From Sneathiella sedimenti (GTDB lineage: Bacteria > Pseudomonadota > Alphaproteobacteria > Sneathiellales > Sneathiellaceae), in assembly GCF_017313765.1 (NCBI RefSeq), contig NZ_JAFLNC010000006.1, positions 1 to 64,000 on the forward strand: DNA of 64,000 nucleotides, given 5' to 3'. Below, in pieces: positions 25,433 to 34,985 of the stretch. How positions within the stretch are numbered: position 1 is the first letter of the stretch; the number at the start of each line of letters is the position of its first letter. The translations under genes and the position numbers were made by a program. The notes beneath the pieces were generated by a model. That model ran no database searches and was not told the origin of the DNA. It was given only the letters and a program-made list of their open reading frames with translations.

Positions 25433-26392
25433 TTACAGGAAGTTCAGCAAACTCATGCGGTTGATTGCGCTCAATACGCTATAGGAAGTTTCAAGAGCGA
25501 GTTCCCTTTGAGTGAGGTTGGCAATAGCTTCGGCAGCGTCGACATCCTCAATATTGCTGACAAATACTTTTGTCTGGTCAACCTGAAGACCAAGGGTCTC
25601 CATCGTCTCGTCCAGGGTTTTCTGATTGAGGCCATTATCGCCCCGAAATCCTGCGATATTGTCGAGCATCGATTCAAGGCTTGCGATTTCAGTGATCAGA
25701 AAATCCTGATCCTCCTGAGAAAGAGGCGATCCAAAACTGTTCGAAGGGCCGACCGGCACCGGCGCTGTGCCAGGCACGACGCCATTCGCCCAGAGCGCCA
25801 ACCGCTGCAAAGACGTCATGATTTCAAGACCAATTTCATCGGCCACCATGCCAACCTCGAGGGTTCGGTTCTCATCTATACGAACAGTTGCCTTGAGATC
25901 GTTGTTCTGAAAGATGTCCGTTGGCGGTTCTGCCGCTGCTATCAAGTCATTAATTGAGGAAAGATTGATCGGCGGCATATCACTGTTGGATCCGCCGAAA
26001 AGATATCCTTCGGTATTCTTGCTGTTCAGAAAATTCAAGACCGTGTCAAACGCGCCTTCGATGGTGCTGTAAAGACCTTGAGGCGATGCCGTATTGACTG
26101 TCGACATCACGGCGGACAGAACATCTCCGCCCGCTCTTTCCACACCGGCCAGCGCCTGATCATATTGTGCAAGCCGGTTCATGATCTTGCCGTTGTTCGC
26201 TTCATATTGCTCAAGACGGGAGAGTAATGACTTTGCACCCGCAAGGTTCGTCACATCCATGTGAATATCTTTATAATATTCCGCCACATGACCCGTTGAT
26301 ACCTGCCGCTGCGCATCTGCGAGCTTATATTGGCTCCCCATCATTTCCTTGATAAGCGTCTGGCTTTGCTGAAATGTTGAAACGCGTGTCAT
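25433..26392 (-). CDS. flgL: Flagellar hook-associated protein 3 FlgL
   Basis: Junction protein between hook and filament, exported by the flagellar type III system; 319 residues. The N-terminal helix MTRVSTFQQSQTLIKEMM and the C-terminal flagellin-like helix LALETSYSVLSAINRMSLLNFL are characteristic, with a variable core (YLFGGSNSDMPPI). It follows flgK with a 10-bp gap and is the last gene of a three-gene operon on the minus strand. Confidence 0.92.
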   Translation of the reverse strand: MTRVSTFQQSQTLIKEMMGSQYKLADAQRQVSTGHVAEYYKDIHMDVTNLAGAKSLLSRLEQYEANNGKIMNRLAQYDQALAGVERAGGDVLSAVMSTVNTASPQGLYSTIEGAFDTVLNFLNSKNTEGYLFGGSNSDMPPINLSSINDLIAAAEPPTDIFQNNDLKATVRIDENRTLEVGMVADEIGLEIMTSLQRLALWANGVVPGTAPVPVGPSNSFGSPLSQEDQDFLITEIASLESMLDNIAGFRGDNGLNQKTLDETMETLGLQVDQTKVFVSNIEDVDAAEAIANLTQRELALETSYSVLSAINRMSLLNFL

Positions 26393-26402
26393 GGTTTTTC
26401 TC

Positions 26403-28499
26403 CTAGACGAGATTGATCAGGACGTCATACATTTCCCGCGCGGTCGTGATGATCCGCGCAGAAGCGTTATAAGCGTTCTGATATATGATTAGATTGGCGA
26501 GCTCTTCGTCCATGTTGACGCCTGAAACTGCCTGCATTCGATTTTGAAATTCACCACTCAATGCGGCTCGGTCAGTTTGCAGACTTTCAGCCCGGGCGGC
26601 ATCCAATCCGGATTTGGCCAGTATTTGGGCAGCATAATCACCAAGAGTTACAGAAGACCCGGTCAGTCCGCCCACGGTGCCAAATGAGAAGGACTGAGTC
26701 GCCAGATCCTGAAATGCAAGTGCACCGCGATTATCCGCCGTCGTCAGCGCAGGTGTCCCCGATGGGTCAATCTTGGCCGTTGCCAAGCGCAGAATATCCG
26801 TCGAAATTGACGGATCAACGGCAAACTCCAACCCCGTATCAGCCGGATATTCAAGACCGACACCGAACATCTCTGAAAAACTTGTGCCGGTAGCGCCCCG
26901 ATCTGAAGTATCTGACAGGACATTGATGCTGTAGTTCCCGTAACCTGTGGCAGAGGTGAAGTTCAAAGCACCGTTTGAATCCAACGATGCGGTCAAAAAT
27001 GACCCCATATTGCTGTTGATCTCGGTGACAACATCCGACATCGTGCCGCCAATCGCGCCAAAATCGAGAACCATCGAAATTGGCTCTTCACCATTCGGGC
27101 CGATCAGCTCCAGAGTAGTTGTACCGGTAAATCCATGAGCGTCTGCCGCTGCTAACCCGGTCTGATACGAAGTGTCGATTCTCGTCGTGATCAAATCATT
27201 CATGCCGAAAAAGTGGGAAAAGCCGCGCCCTCCCCGATCAGAGGGACTAGCTGCTTCCTGACCGATACCGACACCGGACGCGCCGCCCTGTGCAGACATC
27301 GTCAGAACACCACCACTCAGGCTCAGTGTTCCCGCCCCCAGCGCGCCGTTCACCTCTGCCATCACATCGGCCATTGTCGCGGTACCGGGGTTGTCAAAAT
27401 CAACCGTGTACGAGGCAACGATATTATTACTGGCGTTAAAGCTGTAAAAAGTGGCCTGACCCGTAAATCCATGCGCATCCGCTGCGAGAACGCCTGTCGC
27501 CCTGCCTGTCATAGTAGCTGGAGGGGGCACGGAGATATTCTCGTTATGGATGGCATTGAACTGCTCTGCCACACCGGCAGCAAGCGCCCCAATCTGCGCG
27601 GCAAGATTTGGCAATTCAGTATTGCGCATATCTATCCAGCCACGAAGAGACCCGCTTTGCAGTTCCGGATCCAGTGCGAGGCCCGTATCCGCAACTGTCT
27701 TGGTCGTCGGGTCATAGACATTGAGCGAAATCTGGTCGAAGATTGTCTCGCTGGTAACCGACGCCGCCGGCGAGTAAACAAGCTGGCGGGGCTCGAAATC
27801 CAGCAGCTGCTGCCCGGCATCCGTCACGACGGCAATTGCGCCATCGTTCATGGAATATGTCTTGATATCCATGACCTTTGAAATCTCGGTAAGAGCCTGG
27901 TCACGCAAGTCTTCCAGATCACCGATTGGCTGGTTGCTCTGGTAAGCCGACTTAATTTCGAGATTCAGTTCATAGATTCTCAGAATAGCGTCGTTTACGA
28001 CATTCACTTCTTCGGCAATATGCTTATCCGCTTCCTTGCGAAGGCTCTGGATTTTCGTGAGCAACCGATCTGTTTCGATACCAAAATTGGTAATTTCATT
28101 GAGGGCCGCCGTACGCGAGACCGACATGGTAGGGTCGATGGTCAGCGCTGCAAATGCGGAGTTCATGCTGTCGAGTTTACCCGTCAGCGAGTTATTCGCC
28201 GCCGGATCCCCGAGCAAAGACTGAAGTTGGCCATAGATTTCGGACATGGCCTTATATTGCTCCGATCCTGCCGTCGCCAGGCGCAACTCCTTTGCAATGA
28301 ATTCATCTGTAATGCGCCGAACTTCCGAGACCTCTACTCCGGTGCCAATTCCGTTAATTGACAGGGCGCTGTATTCAACAGTTTTGCGCGCATACCCTTC
28401 CGTCTGGACATTGGCAATATTCGTTGACGTCACATTGAGGGCAGTTTGGTGCGCCAGCATACCGCTTACGCCAGAGTTAAAAATTGCATTCAGGCTCAT
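26403..28499 (-). CDS. flgK: Flagellar hook-associated protein 1 FlgK (enlarged by a duplicated domain)
   Basis: Hook-filament junction protein of 698 residues, longer than the roughly 550 of enteric FlgK. The N-terminus SLNAIFNSGVSGMLAHQTALNVTSTNIANVQTEGYARK and the C-terminus NLIIYQNAYNASARIITTAREMYDVLINLV are the conserved D0/D1 helices. The extra length comes from two tandem copies of an approximately 98-residue segment (residues 336-433 and 448-546), each beginning ADAHGFTG and ending DRG..G.SF/FSH/EMFG. The start overlaps the preceding unknown gene by 4 nt (ATGA). Confidence 0.93.
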   Translation of the reverse strand: MSLNAIFNSGVSGMLAHQTALNVTSTNIANVQTEGYARKTVEYSALSINGIGTGVEVSEVRRITDEFIAKELRLATAGSEQYKAMSEIYGQLQSLLGDPAANNSLTGKLDSMNSAFAALTIDPTMSVSRTAALNEITNFGIETDRLLTKIQSLRKEADKHIAEEVNVVNDAILRIYELNLEIKSAYQSNQPIGDLEDLRDQALTEISKVMDIKTYSMNDGAIAVVTDAGQQLLDFEPRQLVYSPAASVTSETIFDQISLNVYDPTTKTVADTGLALDPELQSGSLRGWIDMRNTELPNLAAQIGALAAGVAEQFNAIHNENISVPPPATMTGRATGVLAADAHGFTGQATFYSFNASNNIVASYTVDFDNPGTATMADVMAEVNGALGAGTLSLSGGVLTMSAQGGASGVGIGQEAASPSDRGGRGFSHFFGMNDLITTRIDTSYQTGLAAADAHGFTGTTTLELIGPNGEEPISMVLDFGAIGGTMSDVVTEINSNMGSFLTASLDSNGALNFTSATGYGNYSINVLSDTSDRGATGTSFSEMFGVGLEYPADTGLEFAVDPSISTDILRLATAKIDPSGTPALTTADNRGALAFQDLATQSFSFGTVGGLTGSSVTLGDYAAQILAKSGLDAARAESLQTDRAALSGEFQNRMQAVSGVNMDEELANLIIYQNAYNASARIITTAREMYDVLINLV
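26862..27494 (-). repeat. Two tandem domain repeats inside flgK
   Basis: The coding repeats are at 27201-27494 (residues 336-433) and 26862-27158 (residues 448-546). Shared features in order are AADAHGFTG, a DF strand, T-M-DV--E-N, and a closing SDRG--G-SF--MFG. They probably form surface-exposed D2/D3-like modules of FlgK. Confidence 0.7.
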
Positions 28500-28873
28500 G
28501 ATACTTGCTCCAAAACGATTGGCGTAACGGTAAGCTCACCGGAAAATATGGCCGCTGACTGGCAAAACATACCGGGCGACATTTGCCTGCCGTCCTCAGT
28601 AAAACCCAGAGGAATATTAATAACCTTATGTTTTATATAGTTTTTTAACGTCATATCTAACTGCTCGCATAAATGCTTCAGGCACAAAGTCCGGCCCTCA
28701 CCATTAAAGAAAGCAAATTTGATGCCAATTAGTGAGGGAGCGTTCGCCAGAGGGCGTCTTTCAACAGAAAATGTACCCAGGTAGATCTTGAGAACCCTGC
28801 CAGATTTGGATTGTCGGGTTTGCAGGGTTATGTCCTCTGACCCCTTTATTTCCAACTCGGCAATTTTATCCAC
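28496..28873 (-). CDS. Unknown protein encoded upstream of flgK
   Basis: Product of 125 residues from a GTG at 28873; the ribosome-binding site is weak. It has no signal peptide or membrane segment and no coiled coil, so it does not look like the chaperone FlgN. Strands such as RVLKIYLGTFSV and LIGIKFAFFN suggest a small alpha/beta domain. The stop overlaps the flgK start (ATGA), which strongly suggests that it is translated and coupled to flgK. I do not recognise a family; a flagellar export or assembly role is only inferred from position. Confidence 0.6.
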   Translation of the reverse strand: MDKIAELEIKGSEDITLQTRQSKSGRVLKIYLGTFSVERRPLANAPSLIGIKFAFFNGEGRTLCLKHLCEQLDMTLKNYIKHKVINIPLGFTEDGRQMSPGMFCQSAAIFSGELTVTPIVLEQVS

Positions 28874-28977
28874 ATCACTAAATTAGACCGATCGAATCCG
28901 GAGTATTTTTCCTAATCCACCAGGGAAGATAAATCCCAACCCATTATTTTTATTGATATTTTTAATTCTCAAAAAAC

Positions 28978-28993
28978 TGGCCCGATGTTTGCT
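28978..28993 (+). promoter_or_regulatory. Sigma-54 promoter for fliK
   Basis: TGGCCCG-ATGT-TTGCT matches the sigma-54 -24/-12 consensus TGGCACG-N4-TTGCW, with the GG and GC elements correctly spaced. It lies 60 bp upstream of the fliK ATG. The sigma-54 activator FlbD is encoded at 37915, so control of fliK-flgD-flgE by FlbD is likely. Confidence 0.75.
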
Positions 28994-29052
28994 TCCTATT
29001 CCGGTGAGCTATTAAAGCGCGTGACGCATATACATTGAGTGAGAGTAGCATA

Positions 29053-30477
29053 ATGGATGTTGGGCAGATAATAACGGCGACGACCGATCCGACGAGACGG
29101 GATAGCGATCCGTATCGGAACGACGCCGAGGATTTCGCGTCCTACGTGAATGAGACGGCGCCAAAATATGAGTCTCCCGCCAAGGAGAAATCCGCGAGCA
29201 AGAACGCAACCACGGATGAACCCGTTAGCGCGCAGAATGCCGCGTTGCAGAAACCGACAGAGAACGACAGTACATTTGAGAATGAAGCAACAGCGACTGA
29301 AGATGCCATGCCCGCGTCTCAGGCCGCAAATACTTCGTCAGTAGCTGTACCATTACCATCCGTAGTACCGGCCTCTCCGGCCACGTCAACCGGGCTTGAG
29401 GGAGTTGCCAGGAAACCTTCCGTTGCTTCCGCGACAGCTCAAGCCTCCGTATCGACCCCGTTAGCGGATACCTCTCATCTTCCAATAAATGTAACGGCCA
29501 ATACGGGGAAGAAACTGGGATCTACTGCGGTTGACACTAACGTAAAGAATTCAGAGACGGCCACAGCGCCCGTAACTAAAGCAAATGAAAAGGCTGCTGT
29601 GGCAACTCCACAAGATGCAAAAACGGCGAATGCGTCTCCAGACGTGCTCACCAACTTGCGGGCTGAAGCCAATGCGAAGCTAAGTGAGAAAGACATTCTC
29701 TCGTCAAAAATCGCGGAGATGCTCCAGGATGGAAAAGGCAAAATCAGCCTGACCGCGACCAAGCAACAGCAGAGCTTCCAGACCGCATTGGCAAGCAGCA
29801 CCAACCTGGTCACGGCCACCATGACCAATAGTACAGCCACGCCAAATCCGACCCTTTTGTCTGCTTCCGGCGGTGACTTAAATGGTGCGGCGACCCAGAC
29901 GTCCTTACCCGCTTCAGGGGGCATTCAGGGTCTACCTGCAGAATCATTGAATCAGACTGTGCCAACAGCTCCTACAGGCAGTGTCCAGGGCGTTGACGCA
30001 ACAGCAACAAACGCGATGAGCCAGGCCTCCAACGCAGCCCGCGCGGCAGCTCATTTACCGGTCGCCGAACAGGTGTCCACACAAATTAGTGCCGCCATCA
30101 AGGAAGGTCATGACCGGATCAAGATTAGCCTGCACCCGTCAGAACTCGGGCGTGTCGAGGTGAAGCTGGATATTGGACATGATGGTCGCGTCCTGGCGGT
30201 TGTCTCCGTGGATAAGCAGGAAACCCTCGATCTCCTGCAACGGGACGCCCGCAGCCTGGAGCGTGCCCTGCAGGACGCCGGATTTGATACGGGGTCCAAC
30301 AGCCTTAACTTCAACCTCAGCCAGAATGGGCAGGATGGCGAAGGTGAGGACTTGAATTTCGCAAACGTAAATATGCCAATTGAAGAAACGGGGGAAGATA
30401 CGGGATTGTCAAATCTTCCTCTTCATTCAAAGGCCGGGACCCCGACAAGTGACGGTGGCCTCGATATCCAAGTCTAG
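29053..30477 (+). CDS. fliK: Flagellar hook-length control protein FliK
   Basis: Secreted molecular ruler that ends hook growth by switching export specificity. The protein is about 474 residues from the ATG at 29053 (GAGAG upstream; a TTG at 29035 is in frame). The first 330 residues are low-complexity, rich in Ala, Thr, Ser and Pro. The conserved C-terminal domain (about residues 335-430) reads EQVSTQISAAIKEGHDRIKISLHPSELGRVEVKLDI and LLQRDARSLERALQDAGFD. It is followed by flgD and flgE and preceded by a sigma-54 promoter. Confidence 0.9.
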   Translation: MDVGQIITATTDPTRRDSDPYRNDAEDFASYVNETAPKYESPAKEKSASKNATTDEPVSAQNAALQKPTENDSTFENEATATEDAMPASQAANTSSVAVPLPSVVPASPATSTGLEGVARKPSVASATAQASVSTPLADTSHLPINVTANTGKKLGSTAVDTNVKNSETATAPVTKANEKAAVATPQDAKTANASPDVLTNLRAEANAKLSEKDILSSKIAEMLQDGKGKISLTATKQQQSFQTALASSTNLVTATMTNSTATPNPTLLSASGGDLNGAATQTSLPASGGIQGLPAESLNQTVPTAPTGSVQGVDATATNAMSQASNAARAAAHLPVAEQVSTQISAAIKEGHDRIKISLHPSELGRVEVKLDIGHDGRVLAVVSVDKQETLDLLQRDARSLERALQDAGFDTGSNSLNFNLSQNGQDGEGEDLNFANVNMPIEETGEDTGLSNLPLHSKAGTPTSDGGLDIQV

Positions 30478-30521
30478 ATATTTGACTAAATGAATTGATT
30501 TAAAAAAGTGAGAATTGAATC

Positions 30522-31214
30522 ATGCCGGAAGTAACTTCCACCTCGCAAACCCAGAGCAGCGCCGCCGCTAAGGCGCAAACAAACCTGGCCAGCAATTTCG
30601 ACGATTTTCTGACATTGCTGACAACGCAATTGACTCACCAGGATCCGCTCAACCCGACGGATTCGACGGAATTCACCAATCAATTGGTGAACTTCAGCAA
30701 TGTCGAGCAGGCGATCGCCACCAACCAGAATCTGGAAGCCCTAGTGCAGCTGACGCAAATGTCGCAGCAAAATGCATTGTCTGCGAGCATGATCAATTAT
30801 CTCGGAAAATCTATCGGAACAAATCTCAATGTGTCCGAATTGAGTGACGGGGAAGCAAGCTGGAATATAGACCTGGGCAGCCGCGCCTCTTCCGTTAAGT
30901 ACGAGATTTATAATCAGGAAGGTAATATCGTTTATACCGAAACTGCCGATGGCGCTCCTTCCGGTAAACAGCAATTTACCTGGGATGGCACCAAGTCCAG
31001 CGGCTCGGAGGCAGAAGACGGCGCTTATTACCTGGTCGTTAAGGCCGAGACTGAGGGTGGCAGCGCTGTCAATGTCGGCTACAGCTTCAAAGGTGTTGCC
31101 ACAAGCATTGAAACGGTCAATGGCGAAGCCGTCTTGATGGTTGGCGATGTCCCGATTGGCCTTGGCTATATCACTTCCGTAACTGAACCTGCAACTACTG
31201 ATCCGTCCGCTTAA
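30522..31214 (+). CDS. flgD: Flagellar hook capping protein FlgD
   Basis: Scaffold protein at the tip of the growing hook, 230 residues. The N-terminal motif DDFLTLLTTQLTHQDPLNPTDSTEFTNQLVNFSNVEQAI is diagnostic; a FLG-D Ig-like and Tudor-like C-terminal part follows (residues about 100-220). It lies 44 bp after fliK and 61 bp before flgE. The three genes form one transcription unit. Confidence 0.93.
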   Translation: MPEVTSTSQTQSSAAAKAQTNLASNFDDFLTLLTTQLTHQDPLNPTDSTEFTNQLVNFSNVEQAIATNQNLEALVQLTQMSQQNALSASMINYLGKSIGTNLNVSELSDGEASWNIDLGSRASSVKYEIYNQEGNIVYTETADGAPSGKQQFTWDGTKSSGSEAEDGAYYLVVKAETEGGSAVNVGYSFKGVATSIETVNGEAVLMVGDVPIGLGYITSVTEPATTDPSA

Positions 31215-31275
31215 TCGCGGCTAACTAAGACGCCTTCGCCATTCTCTAGGTGGGCGGTAAAATAGGAGAGAGAAA

Positions 31276-32598
31276 ATGAGTTTAACAGCAGCAATGTTTT
31301 CCGGTGTTTCGGGATTGGCCGCGCAATCAACGGCGATGGCAACCATCTCGGACAATATTTCCAATACGAACACAATTGGTTACAAGAGTACCAACGCGAT
31401 CTTCTCGACCCTGGTGACCGAGAGTGCAACGGACACGACTTATTCTGCAGGGGGTGTCCTTGTTCATCCGCGGGCACAGATTGACCAGCAAGGCCTGATT
31501 ACGGCATCAGATTCGACGACGCATATGGCCATTGCGGGCGATGGCTTCTTTGTCGTCTCGACAGCCGCTGATCCAGCCGCAGCGGGAGGCAATTATGTCT
31601 ACACACGCGCTGGTACATTTGAGCCCGACGCGGCAGGTCTTCTTCGTAATGCCCAGGGATATTATCTACAAGGTTGGGAAATCGACCCGAATGGTAATAT
31701 TCCGGCTAACCAGTCTGACCTGGCGGCACTGACCCCGGTAAATATTACGGGCCTAACGGGTAACGCCGAAGCGACCTCGCTCATCAATCTCAAGGCCAAC
31801 CTTTCATCCGACCAGACGACCTATGGCGCAGGCTATGTCGCAGGAGACATGACGAGCGGTGCGGTCGACCCTCACTTTGTACGGTCTTTCCAGATCTATG
31901 ACAGCATGGGCTCCGCGCACAGTGTCTCGTTCAATTTTCTGAGAACGGGATCGGGTGCGACACCGAATGAATGGACTGTCGAAATCACGACAGACATTGA
32001 TGGTGATGGCACAGAAGATATGCTCTCCTCAGACATCGTCGCCTTCAATTCCGACGGTACGCTCGATATGGCCTCAACAACCCTCTCCAGTACAATCACA
32101 ATTCCCTGGACTGCGGCCATGGGTATCGATACGCCGCAAGATGTTACGCTTAACTTTGGCTCCGACGGTCTTTCAGATGGCTTTACTCAGTTCGCCTCAA
32201 ACTCAGAGCTGGTTTCGTCTGAGGTAAATGGTGCCTTGTTTGGCGCCTTCAACGCAGTGTTTATTAATGAAGAAGGAACTGTAATCGCCAAGTTCGATAA
32301 CGGTACGTCAAAGGAAATCTACAAGATACCGGTCGCAACTTTTGCAAACCCGAACGGATTACGGAACCGCGACGGCAATGCCTATGACGAAACACCTGAG
32401 TCAGGAGCCTTCACCCTGCGGGAAGCTACTCTAGGCGGAGCCGGCACAATTATTTCATCTGCGACTGAAGCGTCCACTGTCGATATCGCGGAAGAGTTCA
32501 CCCGTATGATTATTACCCAGCGTTCATATTCCGCAGCCGGTAAAATCATTACGACTGCGGACGAAATGCTTGAAGAGCTAATCCGCCTGAAGCGGTAG
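31276..32598 (+). CDS. flgE: Flagellar hook protein FlgE
   Basis: Major hook subunit, 440 residues. The N-terminal rod/hook helix contains MFSGVSGLAAQSTAMATISDNISNTNTIGYKSTNAIF (the flagellar basal body rod signature), and the C-terminus reads DIAEEFTRMIITQRSYSAAGKIITTADEMLEELIRLKR. The middle contains the TRAGTFEPDAAGLLRNAQGYYLQGW segment shared by hook and rod proteins. GGAGAGAG precedes the ATG. Confidence 0.95.
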   Translation: MSLTAAMFSGVSGLAAQSTAMATISDNISNTNTIGYKSTNAIFSTLVTESATDTTYSAGGVLVHPRAQIDQQGLITASDSTTHMAIAGDGFFVVSTAADPAAAGGNYVYTRAGTFEPDAAGLLRNAQGYYLQGWEIDPNGNIPANQSDLAALTPVNITGLTGNAEATSLINLKANLSSDQTTYGAGYVAGDMTSGAVDPHFVRSFQIYDSMGSAHSVSFNFLRTGSGATPNEWTVEITTDIDGDGTEDMLSSDIVAFNSDGTLDMASTTLSSTITIPWTAAMGIDTPQDVTLNFGSDGLSDGFTQFASNSELVSSEVNGALFGAFNAVFINEEGTVIAKFDNGTSKEIYKIPVATFANPNGLRNRDGNAYDETPESGAFTLREATLGGAGTIISSATEASTVDIAEEFTRMIITQRSYSAAGKIITTADEMLEELIRLKR

Positions 32599-32678
32599 TT
32601 TTTTTAAGGCCCTGGAATTGATATCTTCATGGCGCGAAACATGCTCTCCCGCCATGAAGATAAAATTAACCAACCTCA

Positions 32679-32693
32679 TTAGCTGTTTGTTAA
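32679..32693 (+). promoter_or_regulatory. CtrA-like box upstream of sciP
   Basis: TTAG-N7-TTAA (TTAG at 32679-32682, TTAA at 32690-32693) matches seven of eight positions of the CtrA full site TTAA-N7-TTAA. It lies about 58 bp upstream of the sciP start. SciP expression depends on CtrA in Caulobacter, so the site makes sense, though one-mismatch sites also occur by chance. Confidence 0.5.
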
Positions 32694-32750
32694 ATCGATG
32701 GGCCTATGATCTCATTTCAAGGCGAAATGTAAGAGTGAGGTAGAGTGCAG

Positions 32751-33050
32751 ATGCAGTCGCAAATGGACCGCAAAGTAAATCGGATTATTGGACTGGATGG
32801 TCAGCCCATGACGATTCATGACCTACCGCCGAAAGATACCAAGAGATGGGTCATTCGGCGGAAAGCTGAAGTGGTCGCCGCTGTCCGCGGCGGGCTGATC
32901 AGTCTGGATGACGCATGCCGGCGCTATACGCTTTCAGTCGAGGAATTCCTATCCTGGCAAAAAGCAATTGATAAGCACGGCCTGCCGGGTCTTCGCACGA
33001 CCCGGATCCAAGAGTACCGTCCTAGTGATGCAGGTTTCAAACATGACTAG
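32751..33050 (+). CDS. sciP: CtrA inhibitor SciP (DUF1153)
   Basis: Small helix-turn-helix protein of about 100 residues that binds DNA and CtrA and lowers transcription of CtrA-activated genes in Caulobacter. The family core PPKDTKRWVIRRKAEVVAAVRGGLISLDDACRRYTLSVEEFLSWQKAIDKHGLPGLRTTRIQ is nearly complete and very highly conserved. Alternative starts are GTG at 32745 and ATG at 32763; GAGGT at 32736-32740 supports 32751 or 32745. It sits between the hook operon and fliF, with its own terminator downstream. Confidence 0.9.
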   Translation: MQSQMDRKVNRIIGLDGQPMTIHDLPPKDTKRWVIRRKAEVVAAVRGGLISLDDACRRYTLSVEEFLSWQKAIDKHGLPGLRTTRIQEYRPSDAGFKHD

Positions 33051-33080
33051 TTAATTTAATTGTTATTCTCTTTTGAATGA

Positions 33081-33110
33081 AGCCCGGCAGATGATGTCGG
33101 GCTTTTATTT
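33081..33110 (+). terminator. Intrinsic terminator of sciP
   Basis: AGCCCGGC pairs with GTCGGGCT (8 bp including one wobble) around a 7-nt loop, followed by TTTTATTTT. It lies 30 bp after the sciP stop codon. Confidence 0.85.
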
Positions 33111-33216
33111 TGGCCGAAGCAACCCGTATCCGAAAACCGTAGTTTAAATGCAATCCAGTGCTTAAGAAAAACCACTAGGCAAAAATTTCCGTCTACCCGG
33201 CAATTTTTGCCTGCCG

Positions 33217-33231
33217 TTAACCACTTGTTTA
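33217..33231 (+). promoter_or_regulatory. CtrA-like box upstream of fliF
   Basis: TTAA-N7-TTTA (33217-33231) matches seven of eight positions of the CtrA site. It lies about 70 bp upstream of the fliF start, where class II flagellar operons are CtrA-activated in Caulobacter. Confidence 0.5.
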
Positions 33232-33300
33232 TCTCCTCATCGTATCTTTTGTGAAGTGGAACAAATTTTATACGCATTTTAATTGAGTGGGAGCATCAAC

Positions 33301-34971
33301 GTGAACGGATTAAGCCAGCTTCTGCAAAGTCTGGGAACAGTAAGGGTGATGATCCTTGGCGGCGTCGCCGTTGGATTGATTGCGTTGATCATGTTAATGG
33401 CAACACGGATCAGCAGCCCCGACTTTGCCTTGTTGTATGGCGGTTTGGAACCTTCTGACTCTGCGGCAATCGTTTCGAAGCTTGAAGCAGAGAACATTCC
33501 GTTTCAGATTGCCGGAAATGGCCGGGATGTCCTTATCCCTAACGATCAAGTGGCGTTGGTCCGACTGAAAATGGCTGAAGCCGGACTGCCGAATGGCGGC
33601 TCCGTGGGTTACGAAATTTTTGACAGCTCCGACACTTTCGGCACCACAAGCTTCGTTCAGAACGTCAACTATGTTCGTGCCCTTGAAGGTGAACTTGCAC
33701 GCACCATCCGCGCATTGAATAACGTATCCGCTGCACGTGTCCATCTCGTACTGCCAAAGCGGGAAGTGTTCAGCCGTGATAAGCGACAGGCCAGTGCTTC
33801 TATCGTCTTGAAACTTAACGGACGTGGAAGGCTGACAGACGATCAGATCGCGGCCATTCAGCATATGACGGCAACTGCGGTACCGGCGCTTTCTCCCTCT
33901 CATATTTCCATTGTTGATGAAAATGGCAACTTGCTGGCGAGGGGCGACGGGAAGGAATCCCCTGGTTCCGGTTACAGCTCACAAAGTGATTTTAAACGCA
34001 TCGCCTATGAAAGCCATCTGAAAGAACAGATTGAGCAGTTGCTGGAAAAATCGCTGGGTCCGGGTAATATCCGTGCCGAGGTTAGCGCTGTTATGGATTT
34101 TGACCAGCGTACCATCCACTCGGAAACCTATGATCCCGATAGCCAGGTCGTTCGTTCTTCTCAGCTTGTCGAGGAAAGCAACTCGTCGAATGAAGGTATC
34201 TCCAATGATCCTGCGGTATCGGTTGCCAATAACCTTCCGGAGGCCGGGGCAGATAATGGGGGAGGCACAAATTCAAAGAATGCTGCTTCCCGGACAGAAG
34301 AAACGGTCAATTACGAAATCTCCAAGACGATTACAACGGAAGTACGGGAGTCCGGACCGGTTCGGCGTCTTACGGTTGCCGTTCTTGTCAATGGTCGTTC
34401 AGAAGTTGCGGCAGACGGGACCCGCACCTATGAACCGTTGAGCGAAGAAGCTCTGACGCAGGTGAGCCGCCTCGTAAAATCCGCCATAGGCTACAACGAG
34501 GAACGTGGCGATGTCGTCGAAGTGGTCAACATGCCGTTCGCCCAGGTCATCGAAAAATTTGCGGAAGAAGAGGTTGTCACCGAGGACATTTTCATGGGCC
34601 TGACAAAAGCTGACCTTTTCAAAATGGGAGAAATGGGCGTTCTTGTTATTGTCGCCATCCTCGCGTTGCTGCTTGTTGTCCGCCCTCTTCTTAACCGCGC
34701 TCTTACGGCCACACCGGCCCTTGCCGGTCACGGTGGCGGGGCTGGCGCCCTGCCAGGGGGCGGCTCCGTGCCGGCCATTGCTGGCAATCAGGGGCAGGGC
34801 GGCGCCGGGCAACGGTCTGAAACTTTGAATGAAATCGACAGCATGATCGATTTGGACAGGGTTGACGGCCAGGTCAAAACCTCGGCTCTCAACAAGGTTA
34901 GTGAAATTGTAGACAAGCATCCAGACGAAGCAATCTCCATTCTTCGTAGCTGGCTCTATCACGACGCATAA
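33301..34971 (+). CDS. fliF: Flagellar MS-ring protein FliF
   Basis: Integral membrane ring protein that nucleates the basal body and export gate, about 556 residues. A transmembrane segment near residues 15-35 ([19 protein letters not shown]) is followed by ring-building domains ([66 protein letters not shown]). A second membrane helix lies at about 440-460, and a C-terminal FliG-binding tail ends [22 protein letters not shown] at 33301 with GGGAG 7 nt upstream is chosen over the TTG at 33283. It is the first gene of a long operon. Confidence 0.95.
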   Translation: MNGLSQLLQSLGTVRVMILGGVAVGLIALIMLMATRISSPDFALLYGGLEPSDSAAIVSKLEAENIPFQIAGNGRDVLIPNDQVALVRLKMAEAGLPNGGSVGYEIFDSSDTFGTTSFVQNVNYVRALEGELARTIRALNNVSAARVHLVLPKREVFSRDKRQASASIVLKLNGRGRLTDDQIAAIQHMTATAVPALSPSHISIVDENGNLLARGDGKESPGSGYSSQSDFKRIAYESHLKEQIEQLLEKSLGPGNIRAEVSAVMDFDQRTIHSETYDPDSQVVRSSQLVEESNSSNEGISNDPAVSVANNLPEAGADNGGGTNSKNAASRTEETVNYEISKTITTEVRESGPVRRLTVAVLVNGRSEVAADGTRTYEPLSEEALTQVSRLVKSAIGYNEERGDVVEVVNMPFAQVIEKFAEEEVVTEDIFMGLTKADLFKMGEMGVLVIVAILALLLVVRPLLNRALTATPALAGHGGGAGALPGGGSVPAIAGNQGQGGAGQRSETLNEIDSMIDLDRVDGQVKTSALNKVSEIVDKHPDEAISILRSWLYHDA

Positions 34972-34985
34972 GGGAACGTCATTTT

